The notes below the pieces were generated by a model. It did no database searches. It was not told where the DNA came from and worked only from the letters and a program-made list of their open reading frames with translations. The translations under genes were made by a program, and so were the position numbers. Shown piece after piece: positions 25,296-39,660 of a stretch of DNA of 64,000 bases. The DNA is taken from positions 10,652,001 to 10,716,000 of the forward strand of contig CM072879.1 of the NCBI GenBank assembly GCA_036937835.1, in the 5' to 3' direction. This DNA is from Pampus argenteus (taxonomy: Eukaryota; Chordata; Actinopteri; Scombriformes; Stromateidae). Each line of letters starts with the position of its first letter. Position 1 is the stretch's first letter.

Positions 25296-28200
25296 CGCAC
25301 GCAGAACAAACTGAAGCACAAAGACACTCCCGAGAACATGGCCAGCAGACATTTCTCTCGTCGTGTGATACAGAATGAATGAAACACCTCCAGAGCTGGT
25401 TTTTCTGAGTGCGTTTGTGAGAGGAGACGATGGGGGAGAAACAGACCTCTCGAGAGATCTGTGTTCACCAGACAGGGAGACAAAGAGATGGAAAGATAAG
25501 ATAGAGCGACCAAGACAAAAGAGAGAAAGAAAGAGCACCACAGAGTATGAGAGAGTCAGATACAGTTTATTTACTCTGTGTGCTTGACTGTCTGTGTGCT
25601 CTACTTAAGACTAAACACTGCACATCTTCACACACATGCAGAAGAAAGCTCTCATTTTACTGATATCAAGAAGGACGTCGACACTTTTTTGAAAATTGTT
25701 TCCAGTATGGATACATCTGAAATCAGGTGTTTTTCAGAGTTGGCCAATTTAAGGCTGGAACTGCATGTGTGCAGACTTGAACAGAGGTTGCACCTGTTTC
25801 TTTTATTATTGTATGGATTTAAGGATAGTATTACAGTCTTACAGTTACCTACGATTGCCAACAACACCCGAGTTTATGTAGACCTGCAGAGACGTGTATC
25901 TCCAGAGAAGTACAATTCAAGCCTTAATGTGTCTTAATCAAGTTTAAGTCAGCTGTGGTACAGTCAGTGATTTTGGATAAGATGTGTGTATAATTTTGCG
26001 TACTAATGAGGATCACACACACTGCTTCACATCTCTAATCATCCCTCGATTTCATTTTCTCACAACTCAAAGCCACAGCAGTACAGTTCTTCTGTCTTCA
26101 TCTTGCACACTCCCTTTTTCATAATCACAATTAAAATGATCTTTCCGTCTCTCACCGCCTCATTTCCGTCCCTTTCCATCTGTCATACTCATATCCCCAT
26201 ATCATAACCTCATAGAGAATTGTTCCTCTTTTCTCTCTTCCTTCTCCTCTTGCACTCAAACTCATTTATATTTCTTCATCTACATTCATCTTCCACAGTT
26301 ACTGAGACGCTTTTCATTTGTACCCTCATTTCATCTCTCTGTTGTCATCAGTGAGAGATGACGGTGATTGCTTGCACCGGCTCAGTTTTCTCTGAAGGTT
26401 TCCAGCGGGATTTAAACACACAACTCTATCAGTGATCCTGCTTTACAGACTGAGCACACAGACCAGTTGCACTACTATTGCAGCAGGTTCTCATCTGTCT
26501 ATTTTTTAATGAATGCTGGCAACATGATTGCTATCCTAATACAATTGTACAGTTTGTATTTTTATCAAAGGTGCACTACTTTTGTGTGCACACAGCAGAT
26601 ATTTAGACAATCATATTAGTAATACCATCATTTCCCTGCTATTATAAGTCAAATACATCCAATTATTTTAACCTTTTTTTCATTTAACCTAAAATTACCT
26701 GTCACAACTTGATTACACACAGGTGATCTCCATTCAACTTGTAATGCGACTTTTAAAACACTGCACCACTCATTATTTAGGTGCGTCAGTGTAAAGCGTA
26801 ACTGTCATTCTGTGCTTTATATTTTTATTTTCATTTAGATTATTTTTCACTTTGACACCAAAGGGTCTTTTTCTGATGAACGCTCAACAGTGTCAAATAT
26901 TAATCTTAATACTGACTCAGTATAACACTGAAAAAGCACTGAACAATTGTATAGACACTGAAACGGTTTCCCTGTGTTGGTTGGAAAAGAACAGATCATC
27001 TTAATCTCATCTGGAGTAATTTTGTTTTTATAAAATTAATTTGGATTATTGAGTTATATACATATATCAGTAGTAAAAAAGTATATTAAACAGATATAAT
27101 TTGTTTTCAAAGCTGGTATGAAAGCATTACTACACAATAATGTGTACTTTCAGTACTCAATAAAGGACAAACACCACACCTGTTTAGAATTATTATCTTC
27201 AAATATTGTGTTGGAGTTCATTAAGAGTTTTTTCCTTGATAGCGGATGTACAGGTACAGACGAGCCAATTAGGCATGCTAATCCGTCTTTAAGTAAAGTA
27301 AAATCATGGTCACATTATTTTGACAAATGTATAATGCAGGTGTCACATTAAACCACAAATTATCACTAGAAGGTGTGTGTATGAGCTCTACTTACTACTG
27401 TTGGTTTAAACAAAACCTGACTAATGATTTTGGAATGAAAAAACTGGTCTTTCCCATCTCAGAGTCTTGTTTGTTCAGTATATTTACTGTGTGTGTGTGT
27501 GTGTGTGTCATTGTGTGTTGTCTCTGACGACTTGTGTGTATTTTGTTTTAACAGCAATCACCAGACACTATCCCCGGCCCAAGCACTGGACCTACAGTAC
27601 ACAAGGTAAGGACACACACACACACACAGACTTGTACTTCTATCTTTGTAAGGACCCACATTGACATAATGCATTCCCTAGCTAACTCTAACCATCACAA
27701 CTGAATGTCTAACTCTAAACTGAACATAAACCTACTTCTGACCCTAAAACCAAGTCTTAACCTTTAAACAAGTATAGATATATAGCATACAGTATACACA
27801 TACAAACACACGCAGATGTCATCTCTTTACTTTAGCTATGAGACAAAAGGGTGTTTGTCTAGCCGCAAGACATCAGTGGATTTCCTTGAGTTTTTTTCCA
27901 AACTAGTTTCACCAACCATATGTACACACACACACACACACACATAATTTGTGATGCATCATTATAATGTGGTTTGGCAAATATTTCAGCCCTGTACTGT
28001 GGAAAATACCTTAGGGCTTAAATATCTGACATGAGTATAGTTTCTTTCTACATTAAAGTCATTGGCTAAAATAAGTAACAGTTATTAAATCATTGCAAAG
28101 CCAATCTAAATCCTCCAACCTCAATTTTTGCTGTAAGACTCTAAACTGTAAAATATTTACTGAGTATTATTGATTAAATGTGGCTGCTGACGCTGGACCA

Positions 28201-29407
28201 ATCAATAAACTATTGAGATTAGTTGGGATTATCGAATTTTAAGTCAGAAAGGGCTGGCCACCTTTCAACTCATGAACTTTGTGATCAATTACTTTATTAA
28301 ATGTAATTCTTCAATGGCCTATATGTCACCTCATATTTATTTAAAAACTAATTTTAGGCACCTGAGGCAACTTTCTAGAGTAGATTGAAAACCTGAACAA
28401 AGACATGTTTTAGAAAAGGTGTCGTTTGTCAAGCCTCAATCCAGTTGACTGTCAAGTAATTTTGTTGCTTTGGCAACACCCATAACTGAAAAATATGGCT
28501 ATTAAGGATCAGCAGACCACAGTGTGTGATGTAATATTTAAGCGCGGGTTGTGTGAGCCTGATTGAATCCAGCCTCTCTGATCGAAGGGCATTGATAACA
28601 TCACCTATCTGCCCCCAATACAATGATCAGTGATTCTGCTGTGTAGCCAGAAACGTTTGAGCCCCTTTGTACAAAGTTAAAATCTAAATTTGTGTCATTC
28701 ACATACCGAAGTACATAATGAGTGTGTTCACTGCAGAGTATGATTAGAACAATAACCGACAAATGCCTTAATCTACCTTTAGGTTTTTCATGTTCATCAG
28801 AACACACCGTGTTTGTTTAATGCTTCTCTTTCATCATAACACATTTGGAGGTTTTACATATTTTTATGTTTACTTTCATGTTTCTTTTGGCTAGCTGTCT
28901 TCTTTCCTGCTTTTTACTGTCACATTGCTGTTTTTTTTTTGTTGCATTGTGCTACTAAGTGCTGATCAGTGGAAAAGCATAAAACCGTCAACAAGAATGT
29001 GTATTTCTTCAGTGTTTGTGTGAGTGCTTGTGCATCTTTGTGTTTGTGCACAAATTACAAACAATACAAGGACCCACGCTTGGAAACACTGCCTCATAGT
29101 GCCACTGTAATAGTCAAACAATCCACAGGAAGTTTTTAATATAACACATGCCCTGCCTTTCTACTATGAAATTCAAAGTGAATTGAAGTACAGTCTTTTT
29201 CTAAATTTGCACTCATAGCAGAGGCAGGATAAAACTTTAGTTCGAATTGACACTGGAGGATTTCTCCCATGTCATAAAATAAAATAATGAGTGGAGCCTC
29301 ATCAGTCATGTAAAAGGGAATATAAATGGAACAGCACAAGCAACACATGTAAACAGCCCAATTGAAATACTGTCTTATTTACAATGTCGTCAATAACAGG
29401 ATTATTG

Positions 29408-29441
<34 letters not shown>

Positions 29442-29613
29442 ACACAGTCAATGTTTCATTGCTCAGTTGGAAAGAAATTGAGCTGTCCTTGTGTGTCGGT
29501 CAATGACAGAGTAGCCACACTATGTCTGATGTTCATGGCCAAAATTGCTTTGTCATTAATGAATTGTTCAGCATACTTTAGAAAAAGCAATGAATAATAA
29601 TCAACAATTTACA

Positions 29614-29657
<44 letters not shown>

Positions 29658-32600
29658 AGTCTTGCTCCCAGAGTTTTCCATGTGCTGGTCGATCTGTGAG
29701 GAATGCCTTCCTCTCTCATGGACCATACCCAGCTAAAGACAAGATACACCTGGCCAGAATCATACGGTACATTTTTGTGTGTTTCTGTGTGTGTGTGTGT
29801 GTCTGTAGGGCTGAATCAATGTGTCCGGTGAAGCATATACACTGACTCACCACCCACAGTTGAGGCCCTTTCTGACTGGCCAGTCAAGTTGTTTATGCAG
29901 TAAGATGAACATGGTGTGATGTAGAAATTTTATAGCAGAATTCATCCTGTGCAATACACTTTACATTTAGTACATAAAATTGCATGCAACAATGATGTGA
30001 ACATCTGCACACAAATATACTCTTTAATCCTTGCACACTCACACACTGGGAGTTTTTCTTCGGGGGATGCAGATGGAAAGTATTCAGTATTTCCGAGGAA
30101 AAAGCTTACAGAGAACTAATGAATAATCAATGGATATTGATTAAATAAAAAAAGACAAGCTTTGTGCCAGGGAAGAAGAGTGTGCATGTGTATGTGCATC
30201 ATAACACTGTGTGTGTGTATGTGTCTGTGTGTGGGTCTTTTAACAGGCGCAGCTATGTGGGCGTGGAGCTGGTGCAGTGGCTGTGTGAGCAGTGTGTGTA
30301 TGTGCGCTGTCGGACTACTGCTGTGCGTGTCTGGCAGGTGCTGCTGGAGCTGGGAGTCCTGCTGTCTGGTAAACACACACACACACTTGTGCTCACACTA
30401 ACATGCTCAGAGGTTGGAGGCGCTTCAAAATTTATAGTCACCTTCCAGCGACATGAGCAACAATTTACACATCTCTAAAGAGTCAAACAATGAACCAGTT
30501 TGCCGAGTTATTTCCAACAGAACAGATAGATTGATTCACTGCCTCATTCACCTGCTAAGCACTTGAAGCTAATTTTAATTGAGATCTTATCTAGCACAGA
30601 TAGTGACAATATCTTTCTGAGATTAATTTCAACAAGGTACAGTGTCACTGAAACTGGGCTTCTGTACATTGTGTATCTAGGACCCATCTAATAATCTCAG
30701 TGTTTATTCTGCACTAAACATACTACTTCTTTATTCACCAGAGACAATTTACCAGAGACCCCACTCATTTTACCAATCACTAAACTTTGTAAGAAATTAA
30801 TAATTGTAATATCACTACACTGACAATTCCTGGGTGTGATATATATTTATGTATCCAATGGAGAAGGAAAAACCCGTGTTGTGTTGAAACCACGCTCGGT
30901 ATGCTACAAATGACTCATGTTTCTGAAGACAGAATAATATTAATGTTTCTTTAAAGAATGAACAACCCTAATCCTCTTGGGGCGGCCTCAACTTTGGACA
31001 TTTTCTCAGTTCAGCGGTCTGGCTAATCCACCATAACTGATACAAAGAGTTTATCTGGATTTTATTGCAGGCACCATGTCTCTATACTTTCTCTAGAGAC
31101 ATGCAGTAAACTAAAAATAATTATTTTACATAATTATCTTTTGATCAATGTTTTTTTTTTAGTTGTTGTCAATATTTCTATTATAGCGGTAAAATGATTG
31201 TAATACTGATAGAATAATTAGTGTTGTTATGTTAAAACACTGGTAATTTATTATAAAGGTCAACATTAATTTAGCCGATAAAAATGCAAGAAATGCAAAA
31301 AGCATTACCTTTCCTGACTCCTACCTTCAGGAACAGTAAATTTGGTGATCAGCATGGCTTTAAAAATGAATCATCTCTTCCTTAAGACTATTTTCTCACA
31401 GAGGAACACCTTCAAGTTATTCCTTTGACTCATCTATTAATATACTATACTAGTCTGTGTGTAATAATAAATTAAATGCATTTAAATACACCTGATAAAC
31501 ATCAACGTGGTTGCTGTTTAACAGTCCTTAAACTGTAAAGTCAAGTGATGGGTGGAAAGTAAATGGTGTGTGATGGAGGAGAGGAAGCTGCTTCTCACAT
31601 TTCTGCTTGGTGTTTCTGCACGTGTGTGTTTGTTCTTTCTCCAGTGGACCAGCGGGTGGTGTTTTCGGACTCAAATTCTTACTACCAGTTCAGCTTTGAG
31701 GAGTGTGACTCCGCCTCCTGTGATTTTCGCTCCAATGAGGGGGAGTGGTCAGAGGCTGTTAGGCTCCTCCTACAACTCGCCCCATATGTTCAGTTCCGCT
31801 CTGGAGGCGGAGCCAACAGCCCGTAAGTGCCCACTAAAATCTGACTGCACAAATTACACTGCAATGGATGGATAAATAATTAGTTTTAATTAGGTTTAAA
31901 GCAACCCATGTAGTTTAATCTTAAAACAACTTTTATTTTGTAAAATTGTCATGGTTTGGTTCATTCGCATTCGCATCTGATGCCTCACCTGAGTTATTAG
32001 CTAACAGGTAATATCAGGCAATATTGCATGGCTGTTTCTTTTATACTTGTATGTACAACTTGTATAACATATGCAACTTGTATGTTGGTCCCCCTGTTTT
32101 GCGTTAATGAAGAGAATAACAGAAAGGTTTACAAATGCCATGCACTAGAGTACAAACTTCTTGTGTTTAGACACTGTGAATTTTCAATTTTCAATTTCCT
32201 AATTTCGAATGGTAGATTAAATTTCAAATGAAAGTGTCTGCCCTAATGGTTGGATATGAATGGATAATATGTGTCACTGGGTCACATTTATCACCGGATC
32301 TCTCTCGTTATCACCAAGATGTGAAACTGTTACAGAACGATGATCATAGTTGATGGTGAATGTGACTTAGTGGTGATGTGCTGGATTATCTCCACTGACC
32401 TGAGGTGGAAGCTCATTGTACTGGTGAAATATCAAAATTTGAAGTGACAGTGTTCCCTTTTAGTTTTATGATTGAGGTCATTTGTCTCTCTGATAATTTA
32501 CTGCAAAAAGCAATATGTGACCGTGTTTGATTTGGAGGATGTGTTGTGTACCCATGCAAGTGCATTAGTTGTCTTGCAGCATAATATACTTTTAACACAT

Positions 32601-35600
32601 ACATACACTCTTTTTAAATCTTCCTCAAATCCCAAGGAGAAACCTAATCTCTGTTCGTGTTTTTTTTTTAAATCCTCAATCTTCTTATGTGACACACACC
32701 TCCACATCCATAGAAGAAATGCACTGATACACAACACATGATGTAATCACACACACATGCACACTGGTGTCAGCAAGAGTTACCTGCTTTTCTGCTCCTG
32801 TGTGAGGAATTCCTGCTGAGGCTGTTACTGAACTCAATCTGTCACTCAGAGAAAGAGAGAGAGTGAGATGGGTGGGAGAAGAGGGTAATAAAAAAATGGA
32901 GAGCAAAGGAACAAGAGCACATGTCAACTTATTCATCTGTGTGTCAACTTCAAAGGGTGTATTTCCAGACACCAGGGAGAGAGCATGACAGAGAATTGAA
33001 TGTCATACTTACTAATGTCATCAACCAAAGTGTTTCCATAGGTTGGGGGTGTGCTTCGGCAGAGCAATGGGTGGTGGACATTTTAGTATGTTTCGAACTG
33101 ATTTTAGTGAGGATTTATCCCCCAGTTGTATTCATAGATGGAAAAAGACCATTTGAATTTACATGAGAAATGGGTGTCTGCGTATTTAACATGCAGTATA
33201 ATGCATCATGTATTCTCATTCATATGAATGGATTTAAGTATACATCCATAGCTGTTTGTAAAGTTTTAGGTTATATGTAAAGCATGACACTTTACTGGAA
33301 CAAATATTTTGGCTTTTTATTTGTTTTTTTCTCTCTGACATAGATGAGATTATACATTCAATCTTCTCTGTCAATTTGACGCGCTACTGTCTGTGTCTCT
33401 CTTTGACTGTCTCTCTCTCTCTCTCTCACTTGTTATCTCACACCCTCCCTCCCTCTTCATCTCTCTCCGTGTCCCTCTCTCTTGTTGATGTGAAGGAAAA
33501 TGGTTGTAGCTGTGAAACAAAACACCTGGATGTAACTGCTTCTGGGGTTTGATGATGCATTGGTTAACACTGATCCTCTGGTTAATGTTGATTCTCTTTG
33601 GAATTTTAATAAGGAGCTAGAATTACCAGCAGGCTAATACAATTCAGTAATTTAAATAAAATCCTGGCAGCATGCATTGTCTGAGGGTGTCTGAACCTGC
33701 CTTAGCATATAAATGTATGTTAAACCACCTGTGAAAGCCCTTTTCAGCGATGCTCGTGGGTTCTTGATTGCCTCGGATCAGTGGACCAACTAACATGTTG
33801 CGTCTAGTTCTCTCTGAATTTGTAAAAATAATTTCCAGTAGGCTACTAAAATGCGTTAGTCTAATACTTTTAAAAGATGTCAAATATTGTGTACTAAATT
33901 GCTCTTCTTATTGTTTGTTGTTTAAAAAAAAAATCAATTGGGCAAGGTGCTGCAGCAAGATTATAAATACAACTCAGTGTGAGTGATGCTCATGCTCCAC
34001 ATAAATGATGACGCCCTATCTCTTTCTGCAATTTAATCTAATGAGGCAAGCATAATATTGACACCGATAACTTGATACTTCATAAGGCAACATTCGCTGG
34101 TTGTTAAACTCCCTTCTACTGATATCTACTTAAATGAAGATGAAGAACAACATACCGCTAATTAAATAGGTTACCTCCTCTGCATCATGTTCAAAAGGAG
34201 TTTCTGACTTGTCATTATTTAGTTCATGTCAACATTGCCAGCGTGTCTCAAAGGTGAGCTTGTTTCAAACTCCAGCTTTATACATCGTAACACATTGAAT
34301 GAATCTTAAAAATTTACCCAGGCAGTTGTTAATTTACCTGAGTGGATCAAATATTATTGCTAAAACACAAACATGTCCAATTTAAGTTTAAAGCTTTAAA
34401 TGCATACGCATGTTAATGTTACATTATCCTCAAAGCTAAACATATATTTTCAATTAAATTAGATTTAATTGCTAAAAAGTCTCTCTCTCTGTCTCATTCT
34501 GTCTTACTGAGATATGAAGCAAAATATATTAAATAAATTATGTAGTGCTTTTTAGAAGAACTGTCCAAGGAAGAGTCATTAAAAATTAACTATGAAAACT
34601 AGCCCCTGCAGTAGACCTCAAAAAAAACATTAGTTCATTTAAAGTTTAGCTAGATGGAGCTTGGTCAGATGGACACAGAAATATGAACTCTATATAGTTT
34701 AATGTAGTATTTCTATGTTTTTAAAGTGTACAGTGTTCTCAGGAAGGTAAGAACATGACGACTCCTTGCGGCATGGACATGTCCTGAACAGTGAGGCATG
34801 GCAAGCACCAATAATGTTAATCCTCTATCAATACTGCTCTGTGCTGCTTAATGATTGGTGACACACTTCCCCCGTGTGCCTCTTTTCCAGCTTTGGTACA
34901 TTCAGGCTCATGGTGAGTCACCAAATTACCAAATAAACATTAAGAAGACTTAATGACCCTGATGAGAATAGATTTAGCATGATGCCTAAGAATAGACTTT
35001 GCACATGTCATCATCATCTAATGAATATTGGTATTTGAAACATAGACAAGTCATTTTGACCATAAGCAGAAAGGAAAGCACATCCAGTAACCAATTTTTA
35101 TTGCTGTAAAAATATGGTATTTTCACACTCCTTTAAGGCATCCGTTGATCTACCTGCTTCTGTCTCTCTCTCTGTCTGAGCCTGATAGCTGAATTGTCCG
35201 GCTGAGGGCTACATGTTATCACCATTTCCCTCACTTGTGAATCTATCATTCTCTTATCAGATTATTGTGTAAACACACACACGCGCACACACACACACAG
35301 GGCCTCATCTCCATCCTCCACAGCTATTAGTACTGCCGCTGGGATCTGTTGATAAAATCCAAATTGTATGCAAATTGGTCTGGGTGTGTGTGTGTGTTGT
35401 GTAAGGGGGTGAGTCTGTGTGTTGGAGAACATATTAGATGAAGGGGTGCCCAGGAGCATGCTGCCACTGTTGAAGACAAAGCTACCTTGTATTATTGCTG
35501 CGGGAATAATGAGTTTACCCCAAAACAACCACCTGTTTATACAGCACACACACACATACATATAGACACAAATGAAGTCATACACAAACATATTTACAGA

Positions 35601-38600
35601 TGAACTCTGAAAATAAGATCCTTGAGTAACACATTTCTATACATTTTGAACACATGTACACACAGCCGCTGCATTGCTGCACACACACACACAGCCCTGC
35701 GAACATCAATAGAAGGGTGTGTCTGTGAGCTATTTTAAATGAAACCACATGAAAGAGAGAAGGGGGTGCAGAGAGAGATACTCGATACAAAACATGTAAG
35801 CTGTGAAGAACTAGAATAACGGATGGGAGGAAAAATAAAACGGGGCTTTACTAAAGGACTCTGCTGAATATAAAATATTCACAAGAAAATATATTTTGTC
35901 TGCTGTATGTTTATAATGTTTAGGGTTGATTTATGTTTTCAATCAAACAGTTAACCTAGTCTGTAATGTGAAAAAAAATAGTGAAAAATACCTCACAATT
36001 TCATTTAGTAAAAAGGTTAGAAATTGTTCGTCTTCTATCCACATATATCAATCCAAGTATCGCTTTAAAAAAAAAAAAAAAAGGTTGATGTGTTTGAACC
36101 TCCAGCTAAGGCGTGAATGTTAGTAAGCTGTAGTTCTTCTCTCGGTATACCAGGTGGCAGTGTAGAGGACCACAGCTCTGCAGAGAACTTGTTTCTCTGA
36201 TGAGTGTTTGATCAAAATGATGCACTTGTCACTTGCATGTAAAGCTTTGTTTGTTTGTTTGTTTGTGTGTGTGTCTTGAAGGTCAGAGGAGGACTCTGAA
36301 GGCAACAGGGACATTTGCAGTGAGATTCTCCAGATGAAAGCTCTCGAAAGGCTCACTTCTACGGTCAGTGTGTGCATATGTGTGTGCTAGTTGACAATCA
36401 TCTAATGAGATATTTCTGTAGTGTGTCTTGTGACACTTTTTTTCACTTTTCTCCATCAGGTACAAAGTGAGTTGGCAGCTGCTCTTGCCCGAAAGACTCG
36501 CAAAGCTTGTAAGTATTTATTTATATTGATTGTGCGTGTTTTGAGATGTTTTTATTAATATTTTATCATCTACATTATGAGATCATGGAGTGATAAAGAT
36601 TAGGTTATGTGATGAGTCTTTTTGTGATTGGTTGCAGTATCAGAGCAGGACTCTGAGACAACAGAGACGAGCCACCAGGAGCCTCGCACACCCAGCGAGG
36701 AGAGCAGCCCGGTAATACACACATAAACAGGCACACTCTTATTCATACAATATAATATAATATAATAAATTGTTTGTATGCCTTTATTGATAGTTGATAG
36801 TAGAAAGATGCTAAAGAACAGGCGGAGAGAAAGAAGGGGAATGACATACCAGATTAGTGATTTAGGAACATAGTGGTTCTTAAGGAAACCAGGGCAAACG
36901 TCTTTAGGATAGAAATATACTCTGTGAATATGGTATATCTATAGAGAGAGCAACATTAGCCTGAAACTGTTTCATTGGGAAGATTTGGATGACCTGATGT
37001 GTGTGCGTGTGTGCGTGTGTGTGTTCCTCCATGTGGTGGCTAAATGTAGAAAACAGGGTCAGAGTAGAGGGAGGCCTGTTTGCTTTCTGGTCCCATCTCT
37101 GTACAGTGGAAACCTTTTTTTTCTTCATCAATTATTTGAGGAGGAGAGGAAAAGAACGGAAAAGGAAAAGAAAACTTTAAGCACACTTACACATACAGTA
37201 CTATAGATTAGTGGTTCGCATTTTTTACTTTCAATCAAATAAATGCCTTTTTTCACAGGTTGCTTATACCTATGACTTTAGGAGTGCAACTGAAGAGTAC
37301 TTTTCCCTTTCATATAGTATTTTACAAGAAAATCATTAGAAAATAACTAACCAGTCATTTGTCATCTCTAGTCATTTTTGTGACCTCAGATTCATTTGTG
37401 ACATCTTTTTGAGGGTCTCAACTTCCAGTTTGGGAACTACTGCAGACTGCAGAGGTGACATGGGTGTTAGTTTAATTTAGTTTACTTAATACTAATATAC
37501 TTACTATAATCAGAAGGAGGTTGTTAAATCACACACAGCTGCAATGTCAAGGGTTTTCTTAATGTACAGACTAAACATTTTTTGCTAACTCAAGCCCACA
37601 GTGGACTGGAGTCTAGTTTAGTTTCAGTTACCCTTCAGCCGATTGAAAAGGGAACGGTTTAGCTTGATCAAAGAAGAATTAAGGATCAAAGAAGAATTAA
37701 GGATACAATGGGAGAGACAAGGAGCTTGACGGAGGCAGTCACACAATACAGACACAGACCACAGACAGGTTTATCTTGGTGTGTTCTGTGTCTACGACAG
37801 GAAGTTGAAAACAGGTCTACAGGAAGCAGCAAGGGACAGGGGACTGTTGCTCTGATATAATGTCTGTATGTGTGTACGTGGCTATTCTGCCAGATAAGAG
37901 TTGTCATTGGGGGGTGCTTTCCTAGTAAACAAAATTAGGTATGGGAGTATACCATTGTGTGTGTGTGCGCGCACGTGTGTGTGTTTGTTTTACGCTGTGC
38001 TAGAGCATGGTACCGTGGGATAGTCGAGCTCACAGGAAAGGTTGCCCAAATCTCAGCCAAACAAAATACTTCTCTCTCTCTTCCAAGGAAAATAAACAGA
38101 CCAGGCTACCCAGCACTGGTGATAACTATCATACTAGCAGCACCCTAGGGAGCACACACACATACACATAGTCATGTTTTCTGTCGTCAGGTCTATCCGA
38201 GGACAGAGCCGTTCGTTACTCCAATATCCCGCAGTACTGTTGATGAAATATATCTTCGTCTCTTTCTTCTACTTGTCTACTTTTTCTATTTGGTTCAGAC
38301 CACTGTATTAGAAAACACTGTTAAATATTCATATTTATAGCCTTATACACTACTTAACTGGGCTACCACAGTGGTTCACACATTTTTAAGTCCCGACTAT
38401 AGAGGGGTGGAGACAGACAGACACCACACACACTCTTCCTACACTAGACACCCACTCCCGCCCACTTATACTACTAATCACACACACTCACTCTTTCTCT
38501 GCCAGATCCTCTGACACAGAGTAGAAAGACACAAAGAGAGAAGTGCAGCACATAAAGGGAGTTACAGACTGTAATAGATATAAAGAATAAGAGAGTTTGT

Positions 38601-39609
38601 GAATAATGAGGAGGAATTAGAGAGAGAACACGATAGACAGAGACACCCAGGATTACCGTTTCTTCTCATTCTCCTCACATGGACATAGAGGGGCAACTGA
38701 AAATTTGTTATCGCATGTTTCTGGATTATGCCCAAACTGCTTTCGTTCTCCCGTGCACAACAACACTGAACTTTCTTGACCTCCATCCCACAAAGACACT
38801 TTGACTGTTTCCACCATGTCCTGGGACTGCGGGTTGAGATATGTGTTCATGCCTCCTGTGTTGCAGCTGGGCGGAGTGTGTGCGTTGCGGGACGGTGGTG
38901 GCAGTGGTGGAGGAGGGATGGGAACCGTGTGCAGCCGTGACGAACTGACCAGTCGGCTGGGGCTGGAGGCCGTGCAGCGTCTGGCCAAGGACGGCTGTCG
39001 GCTGCTGCAGAACCACAACTACCGGCTGCATGATAGGAACCAGGCGGTGAGTAGAAAGTGTGATTGATAGTCTTTAATGACACTGATATCAAACATTACA
39101 TGATCAATGGTGATAAGACTGATGATGATCTGTGAACTTGTTGGTCACCCATTATGTAATCTGCAGTATGAGTTGTGGCTATATGGTTAGAATGAGTAGA
39201 GTAATGGACGTCATCATGTGGTGAAACGTTGTCACTTCTGGTCCGAGTCCTTCATGGATTCACGTCAGGGAGTTTCACCAGGACCAAAATCATGATTTGT
39301 GTTGCTCTCATTCTAAAGGCTAGATGTGTGCACACATTTACAGCACGCTTGCTCACTTTTGTACATCATCTGCCTACACGGGAACATGTCAGTGCACCAA
39401 CATGAACACACACACACAGACATGCACGCACGCTAATGTTATCACTGGAGATGCACGTATAGCTTTGCTTCATTCAGATCGCTTAAGATTACGCAACCAC
39501 CAATTCTCTAGCTCGTCTAGTGTGGGTGTTAATAATGGCTTAGTGCAATGTGATCTCATACTCTTTATTATAGTCTGTCAAATAGCTGACATACTGCGTG
39601 TGTGACTGT

Positions 39610-39660
<51 letters not shown>

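Larger units (their letters stand above)
20760..27554 (+). other. RAPGEF5 intron 1
   Basis: A 6.8-kb intron with two interspersed repeats (21125-21455, 24263-24720), GT microsatellites at 24974-24998 and 25264-25297 and pyrimidine-rich patches (26080-26350). No coding exon with good splice sites was found; open frames around 25180-25590 run through the GT repeat and its flanks. Confidence 0.6.

Noticed and set aside
25160..25600. Several overlapping frames on both strands in RAPGEF5 intron 1
   Set aside because: They read through a GT microsatellite and GA-rich flanks with no splice phase fitting the gene.
36061..36081. A-run before RAPGEF5 exon 6 as a processed-pseudogene tail
   Set aside because: No retrocopy sequence or target-site duplication is visible upstream; it is a plain homopolymer.
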